A DNA stretch of 64,000 nt. Source: Paenibacillus senegalensis JC66. GTDB taxonomy: Bacteria; Bacillota; Bacilli; Paenibacillales; NBRC-103111. Every line of letters begins with the position of its first letter. Position 1 is the first letter of the stretch. The translations under genes and the position numbers were made by a program. Shown in pieces: positions 7,544-17,040 of the stretch. The stretch is taken from positions 49,863 to 113,862 of the forward strand of contig NZ_HE610961.1 of assembly GCF_000285515.1 (NCBI RefSeq), written 5' to 3'. The notes beneath the pieces were generated by a model that did not search any database, was not told the origin of the DNA, and worked only from the letters and a program-made list of their open reading frames with translations.

Positions 7544-10500
7544 CTAAAGACTCGCCCGGACAGGAATTTTAAAAGAAACGGTAGTACCATTCCCCGGCTG
7601 GCTCCGGATCTCAAGACCCCTGCCGTACATCTGAATAAGTCTCCGGTTTGTATTGAAAATACCAATTCCCCGTTGCCCTTGTCTCGGTGCATTCAGCAGT
7701 CTCTCGATCGTTTCTACCTCCATTCCGACGCCATCATCACTCACTTCAAAGAGAATTCCATCCTCCTGTCTCGCTATGCGGATGCTTATCGTTCCGCCCC
7801 CGATCTGACTCAAGGCGCCATGACGGGCGGCATTCTCGACCAGCGGCTGAAGCGTAAGCGGAGGAATAAGGATGTTGAGATTATCATCTACAGCCCAATT
7901 TACTTTCAATCTGTCTCCGAAGCGCTCCTTCTCTATATACAGGTAGGCATGCACAAGGTTCAGCTCATGGTATAGCTCTACCTGCTCTCCCGAGTTTAGA
8001 AAGTCAAAGCTGATTTTTAAATAGGAAGCAAAAGCTTCTCCGAGCCGGTTCATCCTTTCGATATCGATTTCACTGAGCGCAATAATCGAATTCAGCGTGT
8101 TAAAGAGAAAATGCGGATGAATTTGCGCCTGCAGATAAGCAGCCTCCATACGCAATCGTTCTTTGACTGACTGCTTCAGCGTCACTAATGCGCCTACCCG
8201 GTATTGCAGCTCGAGCGCATCAACCGGCTTCGTTACATAATCATTGGCACCGGACAGGAATCCGGTATAGATATCTTGCGGCTGACTGCGTGCGGTAAGC
8301 AGCAGCACCGGAAGCTCCGATATCGAGAACTCCTCTCTGACCCGCTTTGTAAAATCATATCCGGACATGTAAGGCATCATCACATCCACAATCAGCAGAT
8401 CCCACGGCCGCTCATTCAGCCGTTCAAGAGCTTCAACTCCGGAGCTGGCCGTTTCGATGTGAAATTCGTCTTTTTCCAAAATGCTGGTGAGCACCTTCAG
8501 ATTAACCGGATCGTCATCTACTGCAAGAATATGAACTGTCCCTTTAGCCACAAGCGGCGTTGAGCTGGACAAAGGTGTCAGGACCTGTAGGGAAGGAGGC
8601 TGAAAGGGCTGAATCATCTCCAGCTCATCCTGCTGTTTGTCCAGCTGAAGCTTGAGCAGCGCCCGGTTAGCCTTTGCCGCATGCGATTGATCCGCTGCTT
8701 CGCTCTCCGGTATTGCCGTCAGGGAAAAGGAGAACACGGATCCTCTTCCAGGCTCGGATTCCACCTGAAGCTCACTGCCATGCAGCTTCACTAACTGTTG
8801 GCTTATGCTCAGGCCAAGTCCGATCCCGCCATCGGTCTTGTTAGCCGGAATTCCTTGTTCATAGGGGAGGAAAGCCCGGATTTTGGTTTCCTCATCCATA
8901 CCGATCCCGGTATCAGCTACCTTGATGGTCACCTGGCCGTTTTCCTCCGCAGCCGAAATCGTAATCGTCCCGGACTCTGTGTATTTCACTGCATTGTGCA
9001 CGAGATTAAACAGAATTTGTACCAATCGTTTTTCATCCGCCTGCACCAAAGGCAGCTCCTGCCCCAACTCCACCTTAAGTTCCAACGCCTTGCCTTCAGC
9101 CATATAGCGGAGCATATCTGCTACTCCGGATACGGTTGAGGATACAGAGAGCGGCTCCATTTTTAGCACAATGCGTTTATCCTTTAGCTGGACGACATCA
9201 AGCAAATCATCCAGGAGATAAGACATGCGGCGGCTGATCGTGATTAACAGCTCCATATCCTCCACGCTTTTCTTAGCCATAACGTGTTTTTCCTTAGCGG
9301 TTACGGAGGAGGCAATGTTCATAATGCCGTGCAGCGGTGTCCGCAGCTCATGGGAAGTATTTGCGAGAAAAATGTCCTTTTGCTTGTCCTGTTCCTTCAG
9401 ACGTTCGGTAAGCCTGGCGTTTTCTTCCGCATTGCGGAAATATCTTCTGAACCAATAGGCGGAAAAACCGACTAACGCCGCTAAAATATCAATTGGATAA
9501 TACACATCGTTAAAGAATCCCCGATTGCTGAAAATCCCCCAAATTGCACTGGAGGTAACGCTAGCTCCCGAGAATAGCAAAAACATCGCATCCCGGCGAT
9601 TTGTCCTTAGCATTTTGACTATGATATAAAAGAACCAAATAAGCGGAAAGAAATACAAAACAGCAAACAGTCTGATTTTGCTTAAGAAAAACACCCACGA
9701 CACCGGTGCGGCCAGCGTAAATAGAGTATAAGCCACGAGCACAGCCAGAAATCCGTAAAAAAGCTTCTTTCCGCTCTTGATGCCCGAGAAAGCCCGGCTC
9801 ATCAGCAAAATCAAAAAGGTTATCCATACATAGGAAAGGATTCTGAGCTTGGTTGTCCATTCATAATTAAGATAAACCCATTGCCGGATGAGAAAATCAT
9901 GGTCAGTGATAATCGTCATGCCCGCAGTGAAGAGCAGCAGAAAAAAGATAAGAAACACTTTCTCCTTACGGCTGAACAGATAGAGGAGGAGTGAATACAA
10001 GCCATGAAGGATTAAAATGATAAAGGTAACCAGCTGAAACCCGATGGAATACCACCAGGTATAGTCAATCGCTGCTTGCGAGCCAAAACGGATGGGACGG
10101 GTAATCCCCCCTTTATAGGGATGGTCGAAATTAGCGACTTGCACCAGCAATTCGATATGCGGCTCGTCAGACTCGGCAATATAGGAGACCATGTACGAGC
10201 GGGAACCCGGAGTATAGCTGGCAGCTTCCTCTGCCGGCTGGCCTTCCTCCGCCGCCAATCTTCCGTTTACCTCCACAGCAGATGAGGCCTGGATAGACGG
10301 AAATAATAAAGCATACGGCTCATCCAGCGGCTGGTCCACAAGAATACGGAGCCGATAAGTGCCATATCCGTAGGAGTTGTTTGCTTCATCCCAAGCCCCT
10401 CTCCAGTCTCCAGGCACCTTCAGAAACACAGGGGGGGTGCTGTCAGAAGCATCCATCTCTTCGCGAGTCAACAGCTGATCCGGATAAAACTCCCATTCAC

Positions 10501-10702
10501 CGCTCAAAAAAATCGGCTTCTCATCCAAGTCCAAGCCGCGCATGTCAAGGATACCTTGCTCAGCAGGAGGATGATCAGCTGTTGCAAACAAGTTATACCA
10601 GAACCAGCGCATACCAAGAAACAGTGCGAGAAATAGCAGTGCGAGCAATATGTATTTGTAGAAAATACGAAGTTTTGTTGTTTCCATATGTCCTCTGACC
10701 AT
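7544..10702 (-). CDS. Hybrid sensor histidine kinase with two kinase cores and an internal receiver
   Basis: 1052 residues. An N-terminal membrane anchor (14-38) is followed by an extracellular beta-rich region (about 45-210) resembling 7TMR-DISM sensors, then about seven membrane segments (215-420). Next are HisKA with FLANTSHELRTPLHG (H451), an HATPase domain (GIGMDEET, GGIGLGLSI), a receiver domain (VDDDPVNLKVL, IVDVMMPYMSGYD, TKPVDALEL), and a second LytS-like kinase core with AQIHPHFLFNTLNS and its own HATPase (LVENAARHG, SDDGVGME, GQRGIGIFN). Two phosphorylation systems in one chain are unusual but known in Paenibacillus-type regulators. The start may instead be ATG 10687 behind AGAGG. 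The response regulator gene follows on the same strand. Confidence 0.9.
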   Translation of the reverse strand: MVRGHMETTKLRIFYKYILLALLFLALFLGMRWFWYNLFATADHPPAEQGILDMRGLDLDEKPIFLSGEWEFYPDQLLTREEMDASDSTPPVFLKVPGDWRGAWDEANNSYGYGTYRLRILVDQPLDEPYALLFPSIQASSAVEVNGRLAAEEGQPAEEAASYTPGSRSYMVSYIAESDEPHIELLVQVANFDHPYKGGITRPIRFGSQAAIDYTWWYSIGFQLVTFIILILHGLYSLLLYLFSRKEKVFLIFFLLLFTAGMTIITDHDFLIRQWVYLNYEWTTKLRILSYVWITFLILLMSRAFSGIKSGKKLFYGFLAVLVAYTLFTLAAPVSWVFFLSKIRLFAVLYFFPLIWFFYIIVKMLRTNRRDAMFLLFSGASVTSSAIWGIFSNRGFFNDVYYPIDILAALVGFSAYWFRRYFRNAEENARLTERLKEQDKQKDIFLANTSHELRTPLHGIMNIASSVTAKEKHVMAKKSVEDMELLITISRRMSYLLDDLLDVVQLKDKRIVLKMEPLSVSSTVSGVADMLRYMAEGKALELKVELGQELPLVQADEKRLVQILFNLVHNAVKYTESGTITISAAEENGQVTIKVADTGIGMDEETKIRAFLPYEQGIPANKTDGGIGLGLSISQQLVKLHGSELQVESEPGRGSVFSFSLTAIPESEAADQSHAAKANRALLKLQLDKQQDELEMIQPFQPPSLQVLTPLSSSTPLVAKGTVHILAVDDDPVNLKVLTSILEKDEFHIETASSGVEALERLNERPWDLLIVDVMMPYMSGYDFTKRVREEFSISELPVLLLTARSQPQDIYTGFLSGANDYVTKPVDALELQYRVGALVTLKQSVKERLRMEAAYLQAQIHPHFLFNTLNSIIALSEIDIERMNRLGEAFASYLKISFDFLNSGEQVELYHELNLVHAYLYIEKERFGDRLKVNWAVDDNLNILIPPLTLQPLVENAARHGALSQIGGGTISIRIARQEDGILFEVSDDGVGMEVETIERLLNAPRQGQRGIGIFNTNRRLIQMYGRGLEIRSQPGNGTTVSFKIPVRASL

Positions 10703-11114
10703 TTCTTGCGAATTCCAGGCGCGATTCCGGCGATCCCATACATATTCTAGGAACTAGTCCGGATTATGTGAGAGCACTATGTGCCAGGTTTCGCGATTTG
10801 AGTTTCGGGCTGCTGAGTTTCGCGGTGTTGTTTCGCGGTGCTCAGTTCTGCGGTGCTCAGTTCCCGATTTTCGCGCCCTTCGCCAAGATATTTTATTAAA
10901 TTTCATCTCATTTTCCGGTACAAGCTCTCTTGCCTTCCTGATTCCGGGTTCTTCTAAAGGCATGCATAAATAGCTGCCTTTCTAATCACCGAATTAGTCC
11001 CGGCTTTATCGTCAGCGATAGAAGCTGATCCGCAGCCTATGCAACGTCAGCCGTATTCTTTATGCCGCCAGCCGCTTCCTATGCATCATCAGCTGATTCA
11101 GCCTCAGCTGCATC
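10703..11114. repeat. Intergenic with short repeats and the decayed yerB tail
   Basis: At 10798-10868 the motif GTTTCGCGGTGCTCAG and variants repeat about four times at 14-19 bp spacing. At 10990-11114 the Ala/Asp-rich repeat that ends YerB continues past its stop codon (see finding). No separate gene seen. Confidence 0.6.
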
Positions 11115-12248
11115 CTAAGCATCGTCAGCTGTATCCTTTGCGTCGTCATCCGCATTTTCCGCGTTGCCATCCGTTTCCTCGGCAGCATTTTCGAATACGA
11201 CATCGGTGCCTACAGGGACGACCTGTATCCAGGTTTTGCCCGGAATCAGCTCCAGCTCCCTGCCATTATCGTAGGCGCGGATTATTCCGTTCGTCCGCTC
11301 CCACTCAACAGCCCGGTATTTGCCAGCCTGCAGCAGATAACCATTCCCTGAGCCAAGCAGGGAAACCGCGCGCCGGCCGACATCATCCAATATCCGATGC
11401 TCGGCTTCGACAATCAGCACATTTGCTGCAGACAGCTGCACTCCCGATTCGGCATCGGTATGAGGCTCCCCCGCCATGTTGCGCAGGAAGAGCTGTTCCT
11501 TCTCGTCGTAATCATAAGAGACCTTGTAACCATGAATATAAGGGATTTCCACATGAGTGAAGCTCTCCCCTGTAACCCGTTTAATATCTCCAAAACGCAG
11601 CTGAGGGTCTTTCCATTCTTCCCGGTACTTTTTATTGACAGCTCCCTCGCGGATTTTCTCCACACTGGTGTACAAGTTGTTCGGCGCCCGCCGGTCGCTC
11701 GATCGCCAGTAATAGCGGTCGTCACCATACACCTGGTCGAAATGGGCCAGCTGACGGGATTTGATCATATTAATCGCTTCCTGGCTCCAGCCCGCATGAA
11801 CGATAAGCGCGTCCAAGCCTTCGCCAATCTCTACGTAGTAGGGACGAATGCTTCGCACCGGTCCGATCACTTCCGGTTCCTGGCTTTGATATACAGCAGC
11901 GAAGCGGGTAATCTCCCCTTCTGCGAGAATCTCAAAGACGATATCCGCCTGATCCAGCCCGGTCTGGGGTCTGGCCTGTGGAGAATTCTCCACCATGACC
12001 ATTAACGGCCGCACCTTCTGCTCCTCCTCCGTGCCAATGCCCGTTAAAGGATAAATAAATGGCGGGGGAGTCGGGGTCGGTTCCGGAGTTGGCCGGGCCG
12101 GGGGAGTCGGAGTAGGACTTGGCGGCACTTGCTCGGATAAATTAGCGTTGGCACAGCTTGTCAATACAATAACCGCCATCATGAGCATAAGCAGACGGAA
12201 AACGGGTTTGCCTGCCCGCGCATTGCGGTCGAGGTTGAACGGGGTCAT
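11115..12248 (-). CDS. yerB: YerB-like DUF3048 lipoprotein
   Basis: 377 residues. The N-terminus has a membrane segment ending in a lipobox-like LTSC (about residues 22-32), followed by a Pro/Thr-rich linker (TPTPPARPTPEPTPTPPP). The DUF3048 region (about 65-200) shows the family signatures RPLMVMVENSPQARPQTGL, DIVFEILAEGEITRF, GPVRSIRPYYV and SDRRAPNNLYTS; the C-terminal half matches DUF3048_C. The family is extracytoplasmic, of unknown function. The protein ends in an acidic Ala/Asp/Glu tail (ETDGNAENADDDAKDTADDA), not usual for YerB. Start ATG 12248 follows GAGGTG. It is divergent from the YpmB-like gene. Confidence 0.92.
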   Translation of the reverse strand: MTPFNLDRNARAGKPVFRLLMLMMAVIVLTSCANANLSEQVPPSPTPTPPARPTPEPTPTPPPFIYPLTGIGTEEEQKVRPLMVMVENSPQARPQTGLDQADIVFEILAEGEITRFAAVYQSQEPEVIGPVRSIRPYYVEIGEGLDALIVHAGWSQEAINMIKSRQLAHFDQVYGDDRYYWRSSDRRAPNNLYTSVEKIREGAVNKKYREEWKDPQLRFGDIKRVTGESFTHVEIPYIHGYKVSYDYDEKEQLFLRNMAGEPHTDAESGVQLSAANVLIVEAEHRILDDVGRRAVSLLGSGNGYLLQAGKYRAVEWERTNGIIRAYDNGRELELIPGKTWIQVVPVGTDVVFENAAEETDGNAENADDDAKDTADDA

Positions 12249-12442
12249 GCTATAATCACCTCATACAAATTAAATAAAACTAAGATTAGGCCGGCTTTGC
12301 CGGGCGGAAACCGCCGGAGAAATCGGGCAGGGCGCTGCCGGCCCTTCCGGCTCTGTTCACAAAACGTTTGAAAACATCCATTGGAACTGCTAGACCCCAT
12401 TTGATAAAATGAGGATGCGCGAAGCAAGAAGGAGGATCTCCC

Positions 12443-12997
12443 ATGAAGCTGAAAGCGACCTTGATCTTACTCGGCATTCTCGGAGGGTCGTGTGCCATCG
12501 TTTTTCTGTTATTATTCGGTGTAGGAAGATCGGATGAGCATCTGCAAACGATCGTCCCGCTGCCTTCCAATCAGGCGGCCACGAATTATGTCATTGAGAA
12601 TAAATTGCTTTCGGAAGTTGATGAAATTAAGCAAATATTGCCTGGCGGCCCATCGTTTCTGATGCTCACCGGTACGGATGAGAACGGCCAGAAGAGACAT
12701 GTCTGGGTGAACGGCAAAGATGATGCTATTCAGGACTATGGCTCGGTTGCCATCGATGAAGGCCAGAGCGAGGAACAAATCCGGCGCCAGCTCGAGGAAC
12801 AGGGCATCGGAGAGGACGATATCGCTGAAATCTTCGTCACTCCATACGATTACACATCAGGCAAATACACATGGTTTGTCCGGGAAACGGGCGTGAAGCG
12901 CCATATGCTCTGGTATGACTACTATGACGGTTCCCTGTTCTGGGAAGCGTTCGGCGACTTTACTGCCTGGGACAAGGAAAAAGCCTACAACCGATAA
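12443..12997 (+). CDS. YpmB-like (DUF5590) membrane-anchored protein
   Basis: 184 residues with one N-terminal membrane segment (5-28) and an extracellular remainder. The layout resembles YpmB: a first small domain around 50-100 (EIKQILPGGPSFLMLTGTDE, then KRHVWVNGKDD) and a second, PepSY-like one around 105-175 (SEEQIRRQLEEQGIGEDDI, YTWFVRE, YYDGSLFW). YpmB-type proteins have no established biochemical role. The start is well supported: AAGGAGGATCTCCC then ATG. A terminator hairpin lies 130 bp downstream. The assignment to the family is by pattern only. Confidence 0.75.
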   Translation: MKLKATLILLGILGGSCAIVFLLLFGVGRSDEHLQTIVPLPSNQAATNYVIENKLLSEVDEIKQILPGGPSFLMLTGTDENGQKRHVWVNGKDDAIQDYGSVAIDEGQSEEQIRRQLEEQGIGEDDIAEIFVTPYDYTSGKYTWFVRETGVKRHMLWYDYYDGSLFWEAFGDFTAWDKEKAYNR

Positions 12998-13377
12998 TCG
13001 CAGGCTGAATCCAGTCCCTGCCGATTGCTCCCTTCTGCCTGCTCCAGACTGCAGAAATCGTTTCTACAGAAATTAACTTTTCATCATTTCCTAGAAATTA
13101 GCTTTCCATCGTTTCCCGATCAATCAAAAAAACCGCCGGGTCCGTATAGGGCTCAGCGGTTTTTGGTATGTCCACCGTTTGAAAAAGCCCGCTGGCTTCT
13201 ATACATACGAGAAACAGAATGGGTCCAGACTGTTCTCGCAGCAGAAGCCAGAGAAGCTTTCAGGGAAGGGAAATGACAGCCGAATCTACCACGTTCCTAT
13301 ATCTGCCATTATACCACGATATTCGACTTGTGAAGACAAATTTTTCATAGGGAGCCGCCTGTTCTCGGTTTACTCGA
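12998..13377. other. Intergenic between convergent genes
   Basis: Besides the terminator at 13127-13164, a 27-bp direct repeat (AGAAATTARCTTT-YCATCRTTTCC) occurs at 13066-13117. Open frames here lack ribosome binding sites and look spurious. Confidence 0.5.
13127..13164 (+). terminator. Rho-independent terminator
   Basis: AAAAACCGC pairs with GCGGTTTTT around a 19-base loop. The A run before and T run after make it potentially bidirectional, for the YpmB-like gene and for murC. Confidence 0.7.
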
Positions 13378-14715
13378 TTAAAGAGGCTGCTGCAGCGTAT
13401 TCTCTGCCGATTCTCCCCGTCCAAGCTCAAGCAGCTTCGTCTGGTACTTGCCAATATCTCCAGCACCCATAAATACCAGCACAGAATCCTCATAACCGAG
13501 CAGATCGGATACGCTGTTCTCCGAAATTAATTGCGAATGGGGAATGCGGTCACGCAGATGCTCAATGGAGACTGTCCCGCGCTGCTCGCGAGCCGAACCG
13601 AAAATATCGCACAAATATACATCGTCCGCTTCATCCAGCGAAACTGCGAAATCTTCCAGCAGCTTCTCCAGCCTGCTGAAGGTGTGGGGCTGGAAAACTC
13701 CGACTACTTTGCGTTCGGGATATTTGCTTCTAACCGCCTCCAAGGTTGCCCGAATTTCCGAAGGATGATGGGCGTAGTCGTCAATCAGAATGTTGCTTCT
13801 CCATTCCTGCTCGGAGAACCTCCGCTTCACCCCCGGGAAAGTAGCGAGCCGCTCCCGGATTTTGTCCAGGTCAAGCCCTTGCTCCACAGCCACTCCGATA
13901 ACAGCCAATGCGTTCAGCACATTATGCCGGCCGAAGGACGGCAGTGTAAAATGACCGAGCAGCTTTCCATAGGCGTACACGTCAAACACAGTTCCGCCAT
14001 TCTCTACCCTGACGTTGACAGCCTGCAGCTGATTGCTTTCCTGGAATCCGTAATGGATAAGCTCCTTGTCTGTTTTCAGCATTCTTACCTGGGGATCGTC
14101 CCCGCACACGATTAGCTTGCGGCCTACCCTATCCGCCATCTCTTCAAAAGCAGATCTGACATCATCGAGATCCGCATAGTAATCCGGATGATCGAAATCA
14201 ATATTAGTAATCACGGCCAATTCCGGCCGATAAGCCAAAAAATGCCGCTTATATTCACAGCTCTCAAATACAAAAAAACGGGCATCCGGGGTTCCTCTTC
14301 CGGTTCCGTCTCCAATCAGACAGCTTGTCGGAACCACCCCGCTTAAGACGTGGGAGAGCATACCGGTTGTGGTCGTTTTACCATGGGAGCCCGTAACCGC
14401 AATGCTGACAAAACGGCTCATGAACTCTCCGAGAAAATGATGATACCACTGCACTTCAAGCCCTGCTTCGCGACACCTGGCCACCGCCGGGTGATCGGCT
14501 CCGTAAGCGTTCGATACAATCACTTTCATCCCGGATACCAAAGGCGCCTCACCAAACAGGTAAAAAGGAATCCCCCGCTGCTCCAGCGGCGCTTGGGTGA
14601 AGTAATACGTGTCGCCGTCTTCCCCCTGCACCAAATGCCCCATATCCTGCAGCAGCTGTGCCAAAGCGCTCATTCCGCTTCCTTTGATGCCAACCATATG
14701 ATAAGTTGCTGTCAT
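13378..14715 (-). CDS. murC: UDP-N-acetylmuramate--L-alanine ligase (MurC)
   Basis: 445 residues. MurC joins L-alanine to UDP-MurNAc with ATP in the cytosolic stage of peptidoglycan synthesis. Visible are the Rossmann start YHMVGIKGSGMSALAQLL, the P-loop VTGSHGKTTTTGML (107-120), NIDFDHPDYY, the Mur motif SFGRHNVLNALAVI, and the C-terminal DDYAHHPSEI and VFQPHTFSRL. The frame is open to 14796, but GGAGGAGATGTC before ATG 14715 fixes the start at MTATYHM. It is monocistronic in this window. The C-terminus is a little longer than usual (GESAENTLQQPL). Confidence 0.95.
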   Translation of the reverse strand: MTATYHMVGIKGSGMSALAQLLQDMGHLVQGEDGDTYYFTQAPLEQRGIPFYLFGEAPLVSGMKVIVSNAYGADHPAVARCREAGLEVQWYHHFLGEFMSRFVSIAVTGSHGKTTTTGMLSHVLSGVVPTSCLIGDGTGRGTPDARFFVFESCEYKRHFLAYRPELAVITNIDFDHPDYYADLDDVRSAFEEMADRVGRKLIVCGDDPQVRMLKTDKELIHYGFQESNQLQAVNVRVENGGTVFDVYAYGKLLGHFTLPSFGRHNVLNALAVIGVAVEQGLDLDKIRERLATFPGVKRRFSEQEWRSNILIDDYAHHPSEIRATLEAVRSKYPERKVVGVFQPHTFSRLEKLLEDFAVSLDEADDVYLCDIFGSAREQRGTVSIEHLRDRIPHSQLISENSVSDLLGYEDSVLVFMGAGDIGKYQTKLLELGRGESAENTLQQPL

Positions 14716-15950
14716 GACATCTCCTCCAGATTTTATGCTAATCTTAACGCCACTCCAGGATTTAACCGTTCCAGCGGCATTACTTAAAATGTTCATTAGT
14801 CAAGATGCACATAGCCAGATTCTCTAGGTATACCTTTAGTGTATGTAGAAAATGGGCATTTGCTAAATCTATATTAAACCCTTACTTATCCATTATAAAA
14901 CAAATTAGCCCTGACGAACATGACCACTTGTCATATCCCCTTTAAAGTGGAAAAAAGACGGCGAGCTCCCCTTTTCCGCACCGCAAAGAGCTCTTTTCCA
15001 TGTCTTCTCATCCATGTTTTGCTATTATTCCCTAAAGTGTCCGGTTTCTGACTGTGTAAATTTGATGAATTTAGCGAATTTTGGCGGAACATTTTTCCAA
15101 CAAGCCTCGTCTATAGATTGGGTAGGACAGTCTAAGCCTTTCACCGATCGCGCGCTACCGTTTACGGCGCTTTTGCAGCACGCGCACAGCCGTTTACGGC
15201 GCTTTCGCGAATCTGCAGCAGCCGCTATCCACTCTAACGCTCGCAGTTGTCCTTATTTAAGCAAAATTAGGGGGATATAATTTCTAACGCTTGCCATGGT
15301 CCTTATATTGCTTCAGATCGCGGTTTTCCGGGCTTTGTCACACATAAGAGCGAGGGCGAGCGTTAGCGCAAAACATCGTGGAGAAACAGAAGCATGGAAG
15401 CGTAATCTGGCGGAAAGTTCTCACTCTTGCACAACTTCTTTTGAAGACATTTGTATAAATATTAGGATGCCGATGGAAAAATTGTGCTGTAAAAAGGCTC
15501 AAATTACTGTCCTGGTTCTCTACTTCGCACCGTTATCTCTTCAATTTATGCAAAATCGAGCTAACAGTTGATGCCATACTGCCGGAATTCCAGCGTTTTT
15601 ACCGAAGCTTATCTTATCATCACTTCGCTTTTATTGAAACTTGTTTTATCCGCCGTTTCGCTTTTACTAAAACTTGTCTTATCGCCGTTACACTTTTACT
15701 GAAACTTGTCTTATCGCCGTTACACTTTTACTGAAACTTAGCTTATCGTTCTTTTCGTTTTTATTTAAAATTACCTTTAAGAAACCTATCCCCGGTTGAT
15801 CCTGCAGGGGTCACTCCCGGGTTAGGCTGTTGCCATGCCCTAGTCTTGTCCAAAGGAGAAGGAGGCTGCCCATTCCAAACCGTTGGGCTTTCGCTTATTG
15901 CGATACCAGAAAAGCCCATGACAAAGTGAGATTTGCATCGGAGGTGTATC
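14716..15950. other. Long intergenic region with several repeats, no gene seen
   Basis: About 1.2 kb without a supported gene. It holds CCGTTTACGGCGCTTT twice (about 15157 and 15190) and TCTAACGCTYGC...GTCCTTAT twice (about 15233 and 15281). A 32-bp tandem array is listed separately. A GAGCTC-containing inverted repeat lies near 14964-14993. ORFs here have no ribosome binding site. Confidence 0.5.
15606..15775. repeat. 32-33 bp tandem repeat, five units
   Basis: The unit CTTATCGCCGTTACACTTTTACTGAAACTTGT and variants repeats with starts near 15613, 15645, 15678, 15710 and 15742. The two middle units are nearly identical and the outer ones have drifted. It ends about 175 bp before the metallophosphoesterase. 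Confidence 0.85.
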
Positions 15951-16994
15951 ATGACCCGCAGGTTTTTTCTGAAATGGCTCTCCTCGCTTTTTTTGTCGGC
16001 GAGTGGAATTGTTTCAGTCATCAAGTGGTTTGTCGGCAAGCAAACCGTTGAAGAAAATCAGCTGACCTACCGTTCACGAGTACAAAGAGTCACACCCCAA
16101 ACGGCTGATGGAGCCGGCAAATTACTGTTTGCTGCTTATCTGCTTAGCGACCCGCATATTAGTGAATTCGACCTCTCTACATCCGATAAGTTCAGAGGGG
16201 CGCTTAACGATATTTCTACCGCCGGAAACAAGGTAGATGCGATCATTTTGGGAGGGGATTTAACTGACTATGGCCGCGAGAAGGAGTATAACCGGTTAAA
16301 AAATCTGCTTAACGAATTCAAGCTTCCCCCTTTATTCGCCAATATGGGAAACCATGACTATTACGATATTTGGATTAACTCCAAAGGCTCATTTGCCAGA
16401 GACACCCTGCCAAACGGTAAAACCGACGCACAATCAAGAGCTCGCTTCATGAAATTTATGAATTATTCGACTCCTTATCATGATGTTTGGATTAACGGAG
16501 TTCACCTGATTTTGCTATCCCAGGAGACTTATTTGCAGGAAAATCGCGAGGTGGGCGAAGGGGCCTGGTATTCGGACAAACAGCTGACCTGGCTGCGGCA
16601 AAAGATGAGCGAGCACGCTAACGATGAACCGGCGATCATCATTATCCATCAGCCGATGCCGGGCGAAAACAGTGAGGGCGGCACCCACAGTGTCATACGG
16701 GCAAATGAACTGCGAGATATTTTGGAGCCGTATTCCAATGTGTTTATTTTTTCGGGGCATACCCATCAAGAAATAAATTTGGATAGTACTTATATTCGTC
16801 AGCGGAACCTGAATTGCTTCCATAATTCTGCAGTTTGCCGTGTCCTTACCCCCAATGGCGTTAGCAACCATTCCCAAGGCATGTATATAGAAGTTTATGA
16901 AAATGAACTGCGGGTTCGCGGCCGCGAGTTCACAACGAAAAGCTGGGTAACCGGCGCTGATTGGAAGCTGCCCATTAACCGTCACCAGCGCTGA
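15951..16994 (+). CDS. Tat-type exported metallophosphoesterase
   Basis: 347 residues. The N-terminus MTRRFFLKWLSSLF is a canonical twin-arginine signal followed by a hydrophobic stretch, so the protein is probably exported folded. The calcineurin-like metal motifs are complete and in order: SDPHISEF (DxH), GGDLTDYG (GDx2), MGNHDYYD (GNHD), IIHQPMPGE and FSGHTHQEI (GHxH). The substrate is unknown; the family includes phosphodiesterases and phosphatases. The start ATG 15951 is behind GGAGGTGTATC; an upstream ATG at 15933 is less likely. A terminator follows, and the gene converges on the radical SAM gene. Confidence 0.9.
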   Translation: MTRRFFLKWLSSLFLSASGIVSVIKWFVGKQTVEENQLTYRSRVQRVTPQTADGAGKLLFAAYLLSDPHISEFDLSTSDKFRGALNDISTAGNKVDAIILGGDLTDYGREKEYNRLKNLLNEFKLPPLFANMGNHDYYDIWINSKGSFARDTLPNGKTDAQSRARFMKFMNYSTPYHDVWINGVHLILLSQETYLQENREVGEGAWYSDKQLTWLRQKMSEHANDEPAIIIIHQPMPGENSEGGTHSVIRANELRDILEPYSNVFIFSGHTHQEINLDSTYIRQRNLNCFHNSAVCRVLTPNGVSNHSQGMYIEVYENELRVRGREFTTKSWVTGADWKLPINRHQR

Positions 16995-17002
16995 TCATGA
17001 AA

Positions 17003-17039
17003 CGGCAGAGTGGGGAAATGGCCCCTCTGCTGCGTTTTA
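17003..17039 (+). terminator. Rho-independent terminator
   Basis: GGCAGAGTGGGG pairs with CCCCTCTGCTG around AAATGG and is followed by TTTTATTT. It lies between two convergent genes. Confidence 0.8.
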
Positions 17040-17040
17040 T

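Noticed and set aside
13025-13472. Two plus-strand ORFs between the YpmB-like gene and murC
   Set aside because: They cross a terminator, have no start signals and partly overlap murC.
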